The translations under genes and the position numbers were made by a program. A DNA stretch of 64,000 nt from Pseudoalteromonas prydzensis (lineage in GTDB: Bacteria; Pseudomonadota; Gammaproteobacteria; Enterobacterales; Alteromonadaceae): contig NZ_BDDT01000013.1 of assembly GCF_001661495.1 (NCBI RefSeq), positions 1 to 64,000 of the forward strand. The letters run 5' to 3'. Position 1 is the stretch's first letter, and each line of letters begins with the position of its first letter. The notes below the pieces were generated by a model that was given only the letters and a program-made list of their open reading frames with translations, was not told the DNA's origin and searched no databases. Positions 8,509-17,000 of the stretch are shown piece after piece.

Positions 8509-9186
8509 CTATCGAGTTATTAATGATTGCTGGCTACAATCACCCAGCTCTATTATTTGCTTATTCGGTTGATAAGTTTTTTCAAGCAAACGTTGTTTTA
8601 ACGCTAATAAAGTATGCATCGCACTTTTAAGCCCAATTTTGTTACTGAGCCAATGAGGGATCGCCCCTGCTGGGTCCGCGTAAACAACATGGCGAATAGT
8701 CAATTGCGACTCCCCTTGCTCACTAGTTTCAGTTAACAACCAGCTTGCGTTAAGGTCAGTGATACGGATCACCCCTTCGCGCTTCTCAAGAAAATCTGTT
8801 AAAGCAGCGATCTTTAATTCTGTTTGGGTGCGATTAACTCGCCGATAGCATGAATAGCTCACCATATCCCGGTCTGCAACCGGCCATGGTGAATCAAATT
8901 GGGTATAAACGATATTTTCTGAGGGGCTTAAACGTTTTAATACTTGCACATGAGTAACATTTTCAATCCATAATGGGGCACTCTCAGTGTCACTTAGCAA
9001 AGCCATAAAATCGTTTGCCGTGACACCCGTAACCGCAATCTCTGCCTGTACTTCAAAAATGCCACTTGCATGTTTTTTGTAGTGTACGCTCGCACCATCG
9101 CGTTGCTTCCATAACTGCCATTCGCTAGGCTGGGCCATAACCTTGACACTAAAAAGCAACGCTAAAAATAACACTCGCTGCAGCAT
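8509..9186 (-). CDS. START-domain lipid-binding-like protein, exported
   Basis: A 225-residue protein with a cleavable signal peptide (MLQRVLFLALLFSVKVMA) followed by a single START (StAR-related lipid transfer) domain, recognisable from FDSPWPVADRDMVSY and the C-terminal IPHWLSNKIGLKSAMHTLLALK helix. Such bacterial proteins are periplasmic and may bind a hydrophobic ligand; the ligand is unknown. The ATG at 9186 has an AGGGAG ribosome-binding site. It starts 28 bases after the CYTH-CHAD gene stop and is probably co-transcribed with it. Confidence 0.85.
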   Translation of the reverse strand: MLQRVLFLALLFSVKVMAQPSEWQLWKQRDGASVHYKKHASGIFEVQAEIAVTGVTANDFMALLSDTESAPLWIENVTHVQVLKRLSPSENIVYTQFDSPWPVADRDMVSYSCYRRVNRTQTELKIAALTDFLEKREGVIRITDLNASWLLTETSEQGESQLTIRHVVYADPAGAIPHWLSNKIGLKSAMHTLLALKQRLLEKTYQPNKQIIELGDCSQQSLITR

Positions 9187-9214
9187 ACATACTCCCTCAT
9201 GTACTGAACAATTA

Positions 9215-10735
9215 TTATTGCCAGTATGGCGCTATTTTATAAGACGCTAAACGACTTTGTTCCATGGCACTAACCAAAAACTCTGATTTTTTTTCTAGCC
9301 AGCTTTGAATTTTTGCCAGTTCTTCGTCATCTTGCCCGGCACATAGCTGCTTTAAATACTCAAGCGTACTAAGCTCATACATACCGTGTGAAATATCTAA
9401 CCACGGAATACGAAACTCACTGCGTTCATCTTTTTCAAATAATGCACCTAAACAATTACCACTAAGCAAACTATTTTCAAGCCGGGTACGCAAATCTAAG
9501 TAATCTTTAAATGTCAGTGTTTTTTGCTCTGGCAGCAATTGATGAAGGTCTTGCCAGTCTTTTTCAAATAATCGATTGGCGATCTCTGCTACAGGTTGCT
9601 CGGCAGCTTTAAATTGCACTTGCCCCCAACTTTTACGCCATTGTTTATCCACCAGCCACGTGGTCAACGATAACAATAGACGGTTATAACGAGCACTATG
9701 AAATAGACGATTAATATCATCAATACTTGGCTGTAGCTCTTTTAAGTCATTGATGACTTGGGTCAACTCTGGCGCACTGTTGATTTTTTTATAGTAGGCG
9801 TGGCGCTTAGAGGTGTAAGTTTTCAACTGAATGGCATTTTCAACCCAGGCTAATTCACTGAGTAACCATTTGAGTTCTGTACGTAATGCTTCGGTGGTAC
9901 TTTTGTCAACAATATCATCAAATAACCAAAACGTATGGCGAATTAAACTAATCCCATCGGTGACACGCTTGAGGGTTTTTAAACTAGGTTTGTCAAAATA
10001 GCATTGCTCGTGCTTTTGTACAAAACGTATGCCAAAGCCAATGGCCGCTATGAGTGCTTGCTCTTGCGTGGCATTATTAGGAAGTGATACAAAACCGATT
10101 GATTTACTAGGCTTGAGCGGTTTATTGTCTGCTAAGCGATAGCCACGAGCCGCTTTAGAATAGAGCCCTAAGCGAATATTATTTTGACTAACCAGTTTAT
10201 CCGCTAAAGTGAATAATTCATCGCGGCTACCTTCTATAAGCTCTATTTCCAGCTCACAAATAGGTTCCATTAAGCCAGACGCTGAGACTTCACCTTTATC
10301 TTGCACGACTTCAATTTTGGCACCGTTTGCTGTTTCAATCAGCCAAGTACGACGAATAAAGTTAGTACTAAAAATAGGATAAATATTGGCGGCAATTGCA
10401 CTTATTTGCATACCATGCGGCCAAATACTGGCATCAAATGCAGTTATATTTGGTCGGCTACTTTCAAGCGGTAAGTTATATTCAGGTCGTTGGTGCAAGC
10501 CACCGATGACTTCTCCAGCAAGCTTGATGGTTTGCTCACATTGATTATCCGCACAACGGGTTCGAAAACCGATATCAAGTGCCCTTAATTCACGACTCGG
10601 CGTATCAAAGTAAGTATTTTGCAAACTGCGAGAAGGCTTATTTGTAACGGTTTTTGCAAATTGAGTTATTAACGCGGGGATCAGTGGAATAACGGCGTCT
10701 GACACCAAAAACTTCAGTTCTATCTCAGTATCCAT
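9215..10735 (-). CDS. ygiF: CYTH-CHAD inorganic triphosphatase
   Basis: Two-domain protein of 506 residues. The N-terminal CYTH domain (about 1-200) opens with the EIELKF signature (residues 4-9, the ExExK metal/phosphate tunnel motif); the C-terminal CHAD domain (about 220-500) is helical and histidine- and lysine-rich, expected to bind polyphosphate. E. coli YgiF of the same architecture hydrolyses inorganic triphosphate. As in E. coli, an SH3-domain YgiM-like gene lies next to it, here divergent. The E. coli neighbour cca is also present in this window but about 22 kb away. Confidence 0.92.
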   Translation of the reverse strand: MDTEIELKFLVSDAVIPLIPALITQFAKTVTNKPSRSLQNTYFDTPSRELRALDIGFRTRCADNQCEQTIKLAGEVIGGLHQRPEYNLPLESSRPNITAFDASIWPHGMQISAIAANIYPIFSTNFIRRTWLIETANGAKIEVVQDKGEVSASGLMEPICELEIELIEGSRDELFTLADKLVSQNNIRLGLYSKAARGYRLADNKPLKPSKSIGFVSLPNNATQEQALIAAIGFGIRFVQKHEQCYFDKPSLKTLKRVTDGISLIRHTFWLFDDIVDKSTTEALRTELKWLLSELAWVENAIQLKTYTSKRHAYYKKINSAPELTQVINDLKELQPSIDDINRLFHSARYNRLLLSLTTWLVDKQWRKSWGQVQFKAAEQPVAEIANRLFEKDWQDLHQLLPEQKTLTFKDYLDLRTRLENSLLSGNCLGALFEKDERSEFRIPWLDISHGMYELSTLEYLKQLCAGQDDEELAKIQSWLEKKSEFLVSAMEQSRLASYKIAPYWQ

Positions 10736-10949
10736 TAGGCTTGAGGATTACCTTTAAAATAAATAAGAGCTCAAAATAAACAAAGCTGCCCGACATTGCA
10801 AATTTTTTAGCTTATTTGGATCAGCAAACAGCAGCAGCGATTACAATATCAACCTTGCTATTAGCGCGCTAAATCCATACTATCTCAAGACTTAACTATG
10901 AATAATACGATTGCTGTCCCACAGACGGTTACATTAACAGGGTAGATTG

Positions 10950-11549
10950 ATGTTAAAACATTCTTTATTAGCTTTGCTATTTGCAGCGGCCACATTTATG
11001 AGCCACGCTGAAGAAACTGATACAGCTAGCGACGCAAACACCGCATATATAATCGATAATCTTTATACATTCATGCATTCAGGCGCGAGTAAAAATTACC
11101 GCATTATTGGCTCTGTTGATGCTGGCACTAAATTGACGCAATTATCTGCTGAAGAAAATGGCTTTATTAAAGTGCTTGATGACAAAGAGCGTGAAGGCTG
11201 GGTTGAGTCTAAATTTGTAACTAAATCGGCAGGTATTCATCAACAATACCGTACACTGAGTGCAGAAATGGCATCGATGCAAGAGCAACTTCGCCAAGCA
11301 CAAATTGAATTGCCGCAACTACAAGAACGAAACCAAACGTTAACAGACCAAAACACGGCGCTGTCAGAGCAAATTACTAAATTAAAAAATACCTTAGACG
11401 CAGAGCGTACACAAAAACAACAAGCAGGTGCGAAAGAAAAACGTCAACTACTAACCTATGGTGGTGCGATTGCATTTATTGGCTTGTTTTTAGGTATTAT
11501 TTTAACCATCGTATTATCACGTCGTAAGCGTTATGACGGCTGGGCGTAA
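10950..11549 (+). CDS. YgiM-like SH3-domain membrane protein (TIGR04211 type)
   Basis: A 199-residue envelope protein: signal peptide (MLKHSLLALLFAAATFMSHA), a bacterial SH3 domain (about 32-90, YTFMHSGAS...GWVESKFV), a long coiled coil (about 95-160, rich in Q, E and L), and a C-terminal transmembrane helix (GAIAFIGLFLGIILTIVL) with a basic tail. This is the layout of the YgiM family. The ATG at 10950 is preferred over an in-frame TTG one codon upstream because AGGG lies upstream. The family's role is unclear; the SH3 domain suggests peptidoglycan or envelope binding. Confidence 0.88.
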   Translation: MLKHSLLALLFAAATFMSHAEETDTASDANTAYIIDNLYTFMHSGASKNYRIIGSVDAGTKLTQLSAEENGFIKVLDDKEREGWVESKFVTKSAGIHQQYRTLSAEMASMQEQLRQAQIELPQLQERNQTLTDQNTALSEQITKLKNTLDAERTQKQQAGAKEKRQLLTYGGAIAFIGLFLGIILTIVLSRRKRYDGWA

Positions 11550-11572
11550 ACGATAACCACATATATTTGATA

Positions 11573-11602
11573 CTAAAAAAGCACCCTAGGGTGCTTTTTT
11601 AG
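11573..11602 (+). terminator. Terminator of the SH3-domain gene
   Basis: A perfect 30-base palindrome with core GCACCCTAGGGTGC, flanked by A6 and T6, so it could stop transcription from either side. Confidence 0.92.
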
Positions 11603-11603
11603 T

Positions 11604-11622
11604 GCGCGGGGTAAACCCGCGC
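11604..11622. repeat. REP-like palindrome
   Basis: GCGCGGGGTAAACCCGCGC can form a tight hairpin. The identical 19-mer, followed by nearly the same bases (CTACGCCGGTAGCAGCGAG here), recurs at 13311-13329, and related forms lie in each 210-bp unit around 5.2-5.9 kb. Confidence 0.85.
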
Positions 11623-11801
11623 CTACGCCGGTAGCAGCGAGTTTACCTCGCGACTGTTTATACATTTACGCCGATAAACCTATTTTACCACCGAAAGCAC
11701 AAAGACGACGCTTCGCGCTACACAGATAAATCTAACTAAAAGCAATCACTGTCACTAATTTATTCTCGGTGAACTCGCTGCTCGGTGGTGAATGAATCAT
11801 T

Positions 11802-11909
11802 AAAATTTTTTTGCACAAAGAGAAATGAATGAGAGCAAATGAGAAGAGAAAAATGCCACAGGCTTCGAGCGACAAGCTCCGAATACACCCTAGCATCTAG
11901 TCACTTCCT
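11802..11909 (-). repeat. Repeat block A, inverted copy, left part
   Basis: Diverged reverse complement of the right half of 4933-5093: TTTTTTTGCACAAAG, then GAATGAGAGCAAATGAG, then a CGAATACACCCTAG...TCACTTCCT end. The remainder of the block resumes at 13241. The 1331 bases between the parts are the insertion sequence. Confidence 0.85.
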
Positions 11910-11982
11910 AGATGTATGGACTCCCTCTCCCTGAGGAGGTACGGTCTTAATCCGACAAAAGATTAACCAAAGGAGTCCATAC

Positions 11983-13017
11983 ATGAAAGATACTAATATA
12001 TTGGCTATTGATTTAGCAAAGAATGTTTTTCAAGTCTGTAAACGAGATCCAAAAGGTAAAGTCCTCTTCAACCGAGAACTTAGCCGAGCAAAGCTAAAAG
12101 AGATGCTTGTTAAGCAGCCACGCTCATTGGTGGCGATGGAAGCGTGTGGTAGTGCGCAATATTGGGCTAGGCTAGCACGTGCTCTTGGTCACGAAGTCAA
12201 AATCATTTCCGCAAGAACAGTTAAGCCTTTCCAAACTAAGCAAAAAACGGATCGTAATGATGCTTTAGCTATCGCAATCGCCGCTTCTCAAGAGCATATC
12301 CATGGTGCGCGTGTGCAATCTGCCGAAGAGCAGGCTTTGCAATCATTGGAGCGAGCTCGTCATTTAGCAAAGACACATCAAATAGCACAGAGTAATCAAG
12401 TCAGGGGCTTACTTGGCGAGTTTGGTATTATTGTACCACCAAGCTTATCCCAACTTCGTAAGCACATTCCTTTTATTCTGGAAGACGCTGAAAATAGCTT
12501 GCCTCAGTCTTTTCGTGAAACACTGAATTATTTATGGCAGCACTTACTACAGCAAATCGAACATGTTGCCATTTTGGAACGCCAGCTCGAAGGCGCGGTA
12601 AAATATGATACGACCTGCCAAAAGTTGATGAAGTTAGAGGGCGTCGGCCCCATCGGTGCTTTAGGGCTAGCGGTGCGTTTAGGTCAGGGTGAGAATTTTA
12701 CCAACGGTCGTGAAGCATCAGCAAATATAGGGTTAACGCCAAAGCAACATAGTTCAGGTGGTAAAGAGCGTATTGGGCATATTTCAAAGCGTCATGCAGA
12801 TAAGCGACTTCGTTCTACTCTTTTTCAAGGAGCGCTTTCTGTTATCACGCAAGTGAGTAAACGTCCAGCCAGAACAAGCAAAGAGCGTTGGCTACAAGCC
12901 TTAGTTGAGAGAAGAGGTAAAAAAATCGCAGCGATTGCTTTCGCAAACAAAACGGTGAGAACCGCCTATGCGATATTAAAGAATGACACGGAATATCAGC
13001 CAATCTCATTGGCTTGA
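11983..13017 (+). CDS. IS110/IS1111-family DEDD transposase
   Basis: A 344-residue recombinase with the two-domain layout of IS110 enzymes. The N-terminal RuvC-like DEDD domain has D10 (LAIDLAKN), E53 (AMEACGSAQYW), D90 and D93 (TDRND). A middle helical region follows, then a C-terminal Tnp20 domain with LEGVGPIGAL (218-227) and the conserved serine region KQHSSGGKERIG (S257/S258), the likely nucleophile of DNA cleavage. The ATG at 11983 has AGGAG 8 bases upstream; that site lies inside a third copy of the terminal-repeat motif (GGAGTCCATA, 11972-11981). The frame is complete and no catalytic residue is missing, so the element may be active. Confidence 0.95.
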   Translation: MKDTNILAIDLAKNVFQVCKRDPKGKVLFNRELSRAKLKEMLVKQPRSLVAMEACGSAQYWARLARALGHEVKIISARTVKPFQTKQKTDRNDALAIAIAASQEHIHGARVQSAEEQALQSLERARHLAKTHQIAQSNQVRGLLGEFGIIVPPSLSQLRKHIPFILEDAENSLPQSFRETLNYLWQHLLQQIEHVAILERQLEGAVKYDTTCQKLMKLEGVGPIGALGLAVRLGQGENFTNGREASANIGLTPKQHSSGGKERIGHISKRHADKRLRSTLFQGALSVITQVSKRPARTSKERWLQALVERRGKKIAAIAFANKTVRTAYAILKNDTEYQPISLA

Positions 13018-13059
13018 TATTCCATGTTGGATCAGCAAAGAGCGATGTAAAACAGGTAA

Positions 13060-13200
13060 GACCGACCAATAGAAGCAAGTTAGGTCCTAAGGCACTTTAG
13101 ATGCCGCTTCCTAGAATTTGCCTATTGGTGCGAGTACATTTTAGGGCGAGGTAGCTCCTCAATAAAGCCCGTATATAAGCACGCATCTATACTTGTTTTT
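13060..13200 (+). ncRNA. Candidate guide (bridge/seek) RNA of the insertion sequence
   Basis: The 3' non-coding end holds a stem CCAATAG-aa-GCAA (13066-13078) paired with TTGC-CTATTGG (13118-13128), enclosing a 12+12-nt internal loop capped by GGCA/TGCC (13091-13094 with 13102-13105). The right loop strand contains CTTCCTAGAA (13107-13116), 10/10 identical to the top strand of the reconstructed insertion site. The left strand contains TAGGTCCTA (13081-13089), 8/9 identical to the bottom strand. A second part contains ATATAAG (13173-13179) and CATCT (13184-13188), matching opposite strands of the predicted circular-element junction. IS1111 elements are reported to encode such guide RNAs 3' of the transposase. 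Exact RNA ends are not known. Confidence 0.6.
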
Positions 13201-13240
13201 AAAGACAGTTTTTTGTTGATTTACTTAGGGAGTCCATATA

Positions 13241-13305
13241 AGAACCTAGTCCCTATTTTTACCTCTAAAGCGCAGCGTCCTCATAACCTCTTTGTGAATA
13301 AATAA
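13241..13305 (-). repeat. Repeat block A, inverted copy, right part
   Basis: Continuation of the block interrupted by the insertion sequence: AGAACCTAGTCCCTATTTTT, then CTCTAAAGCGCAGCG, then CCTCTTTGTGAATAAAT. It is a reverse-complement relative of 4933-5002. Confidence 0.85.
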
Positions 13306-13310
13306 CCAAA

Positions 13311-13329
13311 GCGCGGGGTAAACCCGCGC
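13311..13329. repeat. REP-like palindrome, second copy
   Basis: Same 19-mer GCGCGGGGTAAACCCGCGC as at 11604-11622, followed by CTACGTCGGCTAGCAGCGAG. It ends just before the stop codon of the Lrp-type gene. Confidence 0.85.
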
Positions 13330-13356
13330 CTACGTCGGCTAGCAGCGAGTTTTAAT

Positions 13357-13839
13357 TTAAGTATCTAATCTCAGGCCTGTATCCTGTTTGATTTTTTCTA
13401 TCACCATATAGGTGTGGTGTGTACCAACTCCCGGTATATCAACTAAATCCCCTAACACTTGGCGATACTCATCCATGTCGCAAACACGAATTTTTAATAA
13501 ATAATCGTATCCTCCGGCCACCATGTCACACTCAACCACTTGTTTAATCTTTAAAATATGCTCACGAAACACTTTAAACACCGCGGTATTTGATGTCACT
13601 AACGACACTTGCACATGAGCGACTAAGCTTTGATTAAGCTTGGCTTCGCTAAGCTTTGCAAAGTAGCCTTCTATGTAACCTTCTTGTTCAAGCCGTTTGA
13701 CCCGATCAAGACAAGGGCTAGGGCTTAAATTAACCTGCTTTGCGAGGTTAACATTAGAAATTCTGCCGTTTTTTTGCAGAACGTCTAAAATTGCTAAATC
13801 GATGCGATCTAGCATACGTAATCTATTCGGACTTGTCAT
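13357..13839 (-). CDS. Lrp/AsnC-family transcriptional regulator, probable PutR
   Basis: A 160-residue regulator with an N-terminal winged helix-turn-helix (about 10-60, LDRIDLAILDVLQKNGRISNVNLA...SPSPCLDRVKRLE) and a C-terminal RAM ligand-binding domain (about 70-155, including VAGGYDYLLKIR). It is divergent from putA with about 170 bases between. Lrp-type activators next to putA (PutR) are known to respond to proline in several proteobacteria, and the PutA here lacks its own DNA-binding domain, so this gene is the likely proline sensor. No strong ribosome-binding site is seen; the first ATG was kept, and an internal ATG at codon 9 is possible. Confidence 0.85.
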   Translation of the reverse strand: MTSPNRLRMLDRIDLAILDVLQKNGRISNVNLAKQVNLSPSPCLDRVKRLEQEGYIEGYFAKLSEAKLNQSLVAHVQVSLVTSNTAVFKVFREHILKIKQVVECDMVAGGYDYLLKIRVCDMDEYRQVLGDLVDIPGVGTHHTYMVIEKIKQDTGLRLDT

Positions 13840-14008
13840 AACAGAATTTTATGCGGATAAGTTTAAGGTATGCCCTGTAAATTATCGTAAAACGCTAAAT
13901 TTAACCAGCATATTCTGCTGGAATTTAATTAGAATGCACGCATTACACAGATGAAAATCAGGCAGCAAAATTTTTTGCTGCAAGACTCCACACACCAGAG
14001 GGTTGCTT

Positions 14009-17000
14009 ATGTTATTCGACGGCGATTTGACAACAACGTGTCCAATTCGACAAAAAATCCGTGACTTTTACCGCATCGATGAAAATGCCGTAATTGATCA
14101 TATTTTACCGCTTGCTGAGGTAGGCGTAAAAGCCCGCAGCCGTGCTTGGGAACGTGCTCGTCAAATAGTTCACAATATTCGCCGTGACCAAGATGGTCAA
14201 AGCGGTGTTGATGCACTTTTAAATGAGTTCTCACTTTCAAGTGAAGAAGGTGTGGTATTGATGTGTTTAGCCGAAGCCCTACTTCGTGTGCCAGATAAAG
14301 CAACTCAAGATACCCTAATTCGCGATAAGTTAGCCAAAGGCGACTGGAGCTCTCACTTAGGTAGCAGTGACTCTTTATTTGTAAATGCATCATCTTGGGG
14401 CTTATTAGTAACCGGTAAAATGGTTAACTACACAGATAAAACCAAAGAGCAGCAATTTGGCGTATTGAAAAAAACCATTGGTCGCTTAGGTGAACCGGTT
14501 ATTCGTAAGTCAGTAAACTTTGCCATGAAGATCATGGGTAAGCAGTTTGTAATGGGTCGCACCATTGACGAAGCCATCGAGCGCGCTGCTGAAAAAGAAC
14601 AAAAAGGCTATGTGTATTCATACGATATGCTAGGCGAAGGCGCACGCACCATGAAAGATGCTGACCGTTACTTCAATAGCTACATGAATGCGATTCATGC
14701 AATTGGTAAAGCGGCAAACGGCCGTGGTCCAATTAAGAGCCCAGGTATTTCAGTGAAGCTGTCTGCGATCCACCCTCGTTATGAGTTTACTCACAAAGAA
14801 CGTGTGATGAGCGAGATTGTGCCTAAACTTAAAGAACTGGCCATGGCAGCAAAAAGCTACGATATCGGTTTTACTGTTGATGCTGAAGAAGCTGACCGTT
14901 TAGATATCTCGCTTGATGTAATCGAAGCGGTATTTAGTGACGATGACCTAGCTGGTTGGCATGGTTTTGGTTTAGCGGTTCAAGCCTATCAAAAGCGTGC
15001 TATTTTCGTGATTGAATGGTTAACAGAGCTTGCTGGGCGTGTAGGCCGTAAAATGATGGTGCGTTTAGTTAAAGGCGCCTACTGGGATACAGAAATCAAA
15101 ACTACTCAACAAGATGGTTTAGAGCATTTCCCAGTATTTACTCGTAAAGCGACGACCGATGTATCGTACAAAGCCTGTGCAATCAAAATGCTCGAAGCGC
15201 GTGATGTGCTTTATCCACAGTTTGCCACGCATAATGCCTACACTGCCGCCACTATTTTAGAAGTTGCTAAAGGTGATAACCAAGGGTTTGAATTCCAACG
15301 TCTGCACGGTATGGGTGAATCATTATTCGACCAAATCGTAACGGAAGAAAAAATTCAGTGTCGTGTGTATGCCCCTGTTGGTCAACACGAAGACTTATTG
15401 GCTTACTTAGTACGTCGTTTACTTGAAAACGGTGCGAATTCATCGTTTGTAAATGCCATTGTTGATACCACCAAACCTGTAGAATCATTATTACCTGATC
15501 CGGTAGAAACACTGCAAGGGTTACGGAACAAGTACAACACGCAAATCAAAATGCCAATTGATTTATACGGCGCAGAGCGTGCTAATTCGAAAGGTATGGA
15601 TTTAACTGACATTAATGCCATTACACCATTCAAAGCAAATCTTGATAGCTGGTTTGCAGAGCACCGCATTAGTGAAAGCGATATTCCTGAAGGGTCTATT
15701 GCAGTTAAAAATCCTGCAAACCATAAAGAAATCATCGGTCATGTGAAGCTGCAAAACAGCGACGAAATGCTTACCTTGCTTGCTAACGCAGAAACCGCGT
15801 TTGAGTCTTGGTCGCAAACGTCAGTTAAAGAGCGCGCAAATCTATTACGTCGTATTGCTGACATTCTAGAGCGTCATCACGACGAGCTTGTGGCTATCTG
15901 TATTAAAGAAGCTGGTAAAGTAGCTCAAGACGGTATTGATGAAGTTCGTGAAGCGGTTGATTTTTGTCGTTACTACGCAGCTCGTGCCGAAGAACTAAGT
16001 GAAGATGAGCGTTTTGAAGCCCGTGGTGTGATCTTATGTATTAGCCCGTGGAATTTTCCATTAGCAATCTTCTTAGGTCAAGTCGCCGCTGCGATCGTAA
16101 CTGGTAATACCGTTATCGCTAAACCAGCTGAACAAACCAGCTACATCGCACTTCGTACGATTGAGCTAATGTTATCAGTTGGCTTACCAGAACACGTAGT
16201 ACAACCTGTTATCGCTCGTGGTAGTGAAGTAGGTAAAACCATTGTTCCTGATGAACGTATTCAAGCGGTGATGTTCACCGGTTCAACAGAAACGGGCACA
16301 CTTATTTCGCAAACATTGGCGGCTCGTAACGATATTCAAGTGCCATTAATCGCCGAAACCGGTGGTCAAAACTGTATGATCGTTGATTCAACGGCGCTTC
16401 CTGAGCAAGTTGTTGACGATGTGATCAGCTCTGGCTTCCAAAGTGCCGGCCAACGCTGTTCAGCGCTTCGCGTATTATTCTTACAAGAAGACATCGCTGA
16501 TGGCGTGATCACTATGATTAAAGGCGCATTGCAAGAATTACACGTTGGCGATCCATCATTGCTATCAACCGATATTGGTCCGGTCATCGATGAAAAAGCA
16601 CTGAAGAACTTAAACGAACATGTTGAGTACTTAAAAGGCAACGCAACACTGCATTATGAGTGTAAAATTCCTGATAACAGTGAAAACGGGGCTTACTTCT
16701 TTGCGCCACGTTTATATGAGATCAAAGATTTATCAGTACTAAAACGCGAAGTATTTGGCCCATGTGTACACGTTATTCGCTTTAAAGGCTCAGAGCTTGA
16801 TAACGTGATTGACCAAATCAATAACACTGGCTTTGGTTTAACTATGGGCATTCACTCTCGTATTGAAGAGCGTTGTGAATACCTAGCTAAAATGTCACGT
16901 GCGGGGAACGTCTACGTTAACCGTAACATGATTGGTGCGATTGTTGGTGTGCAACCATTTGGTGGCCGTGGTTTATCTGGTACTGGCCCTAAAGCCGGTG

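Larger units (their letters stand above)
11910..13240 (+). mobile_element. IS110-family insertion sequence, IS1111-like
   Basis: The ends are set by comparison with the uninterrupted repeat block at 4933-5093: joining 11909 to 13241 restores CACTTCCTAGAACCTAG, which differs by one base from CACTTCCTAAAACCTAG in the intact copy. One A is ambiguous, so the element could also be 11911-13241. Length is 1331 bases with no target duplication. Subterminal 12-bp inverted repeats TATGGACTCCCT (11915-11926) and AGGGAGTCCATA (13227-13238) lie a few bases inside the ends, as known for the IS1111 subgroup. It carries one transposase gene and a ~220-base 3' non-coding end. It appears intact. Confidence 0.88.

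Noticed and set aside
14007-14393. Open frame antisense to the start of putA
   Set aside because: Shadow of the putA coding sequence; no ribosome-binding site and no family resemblance.
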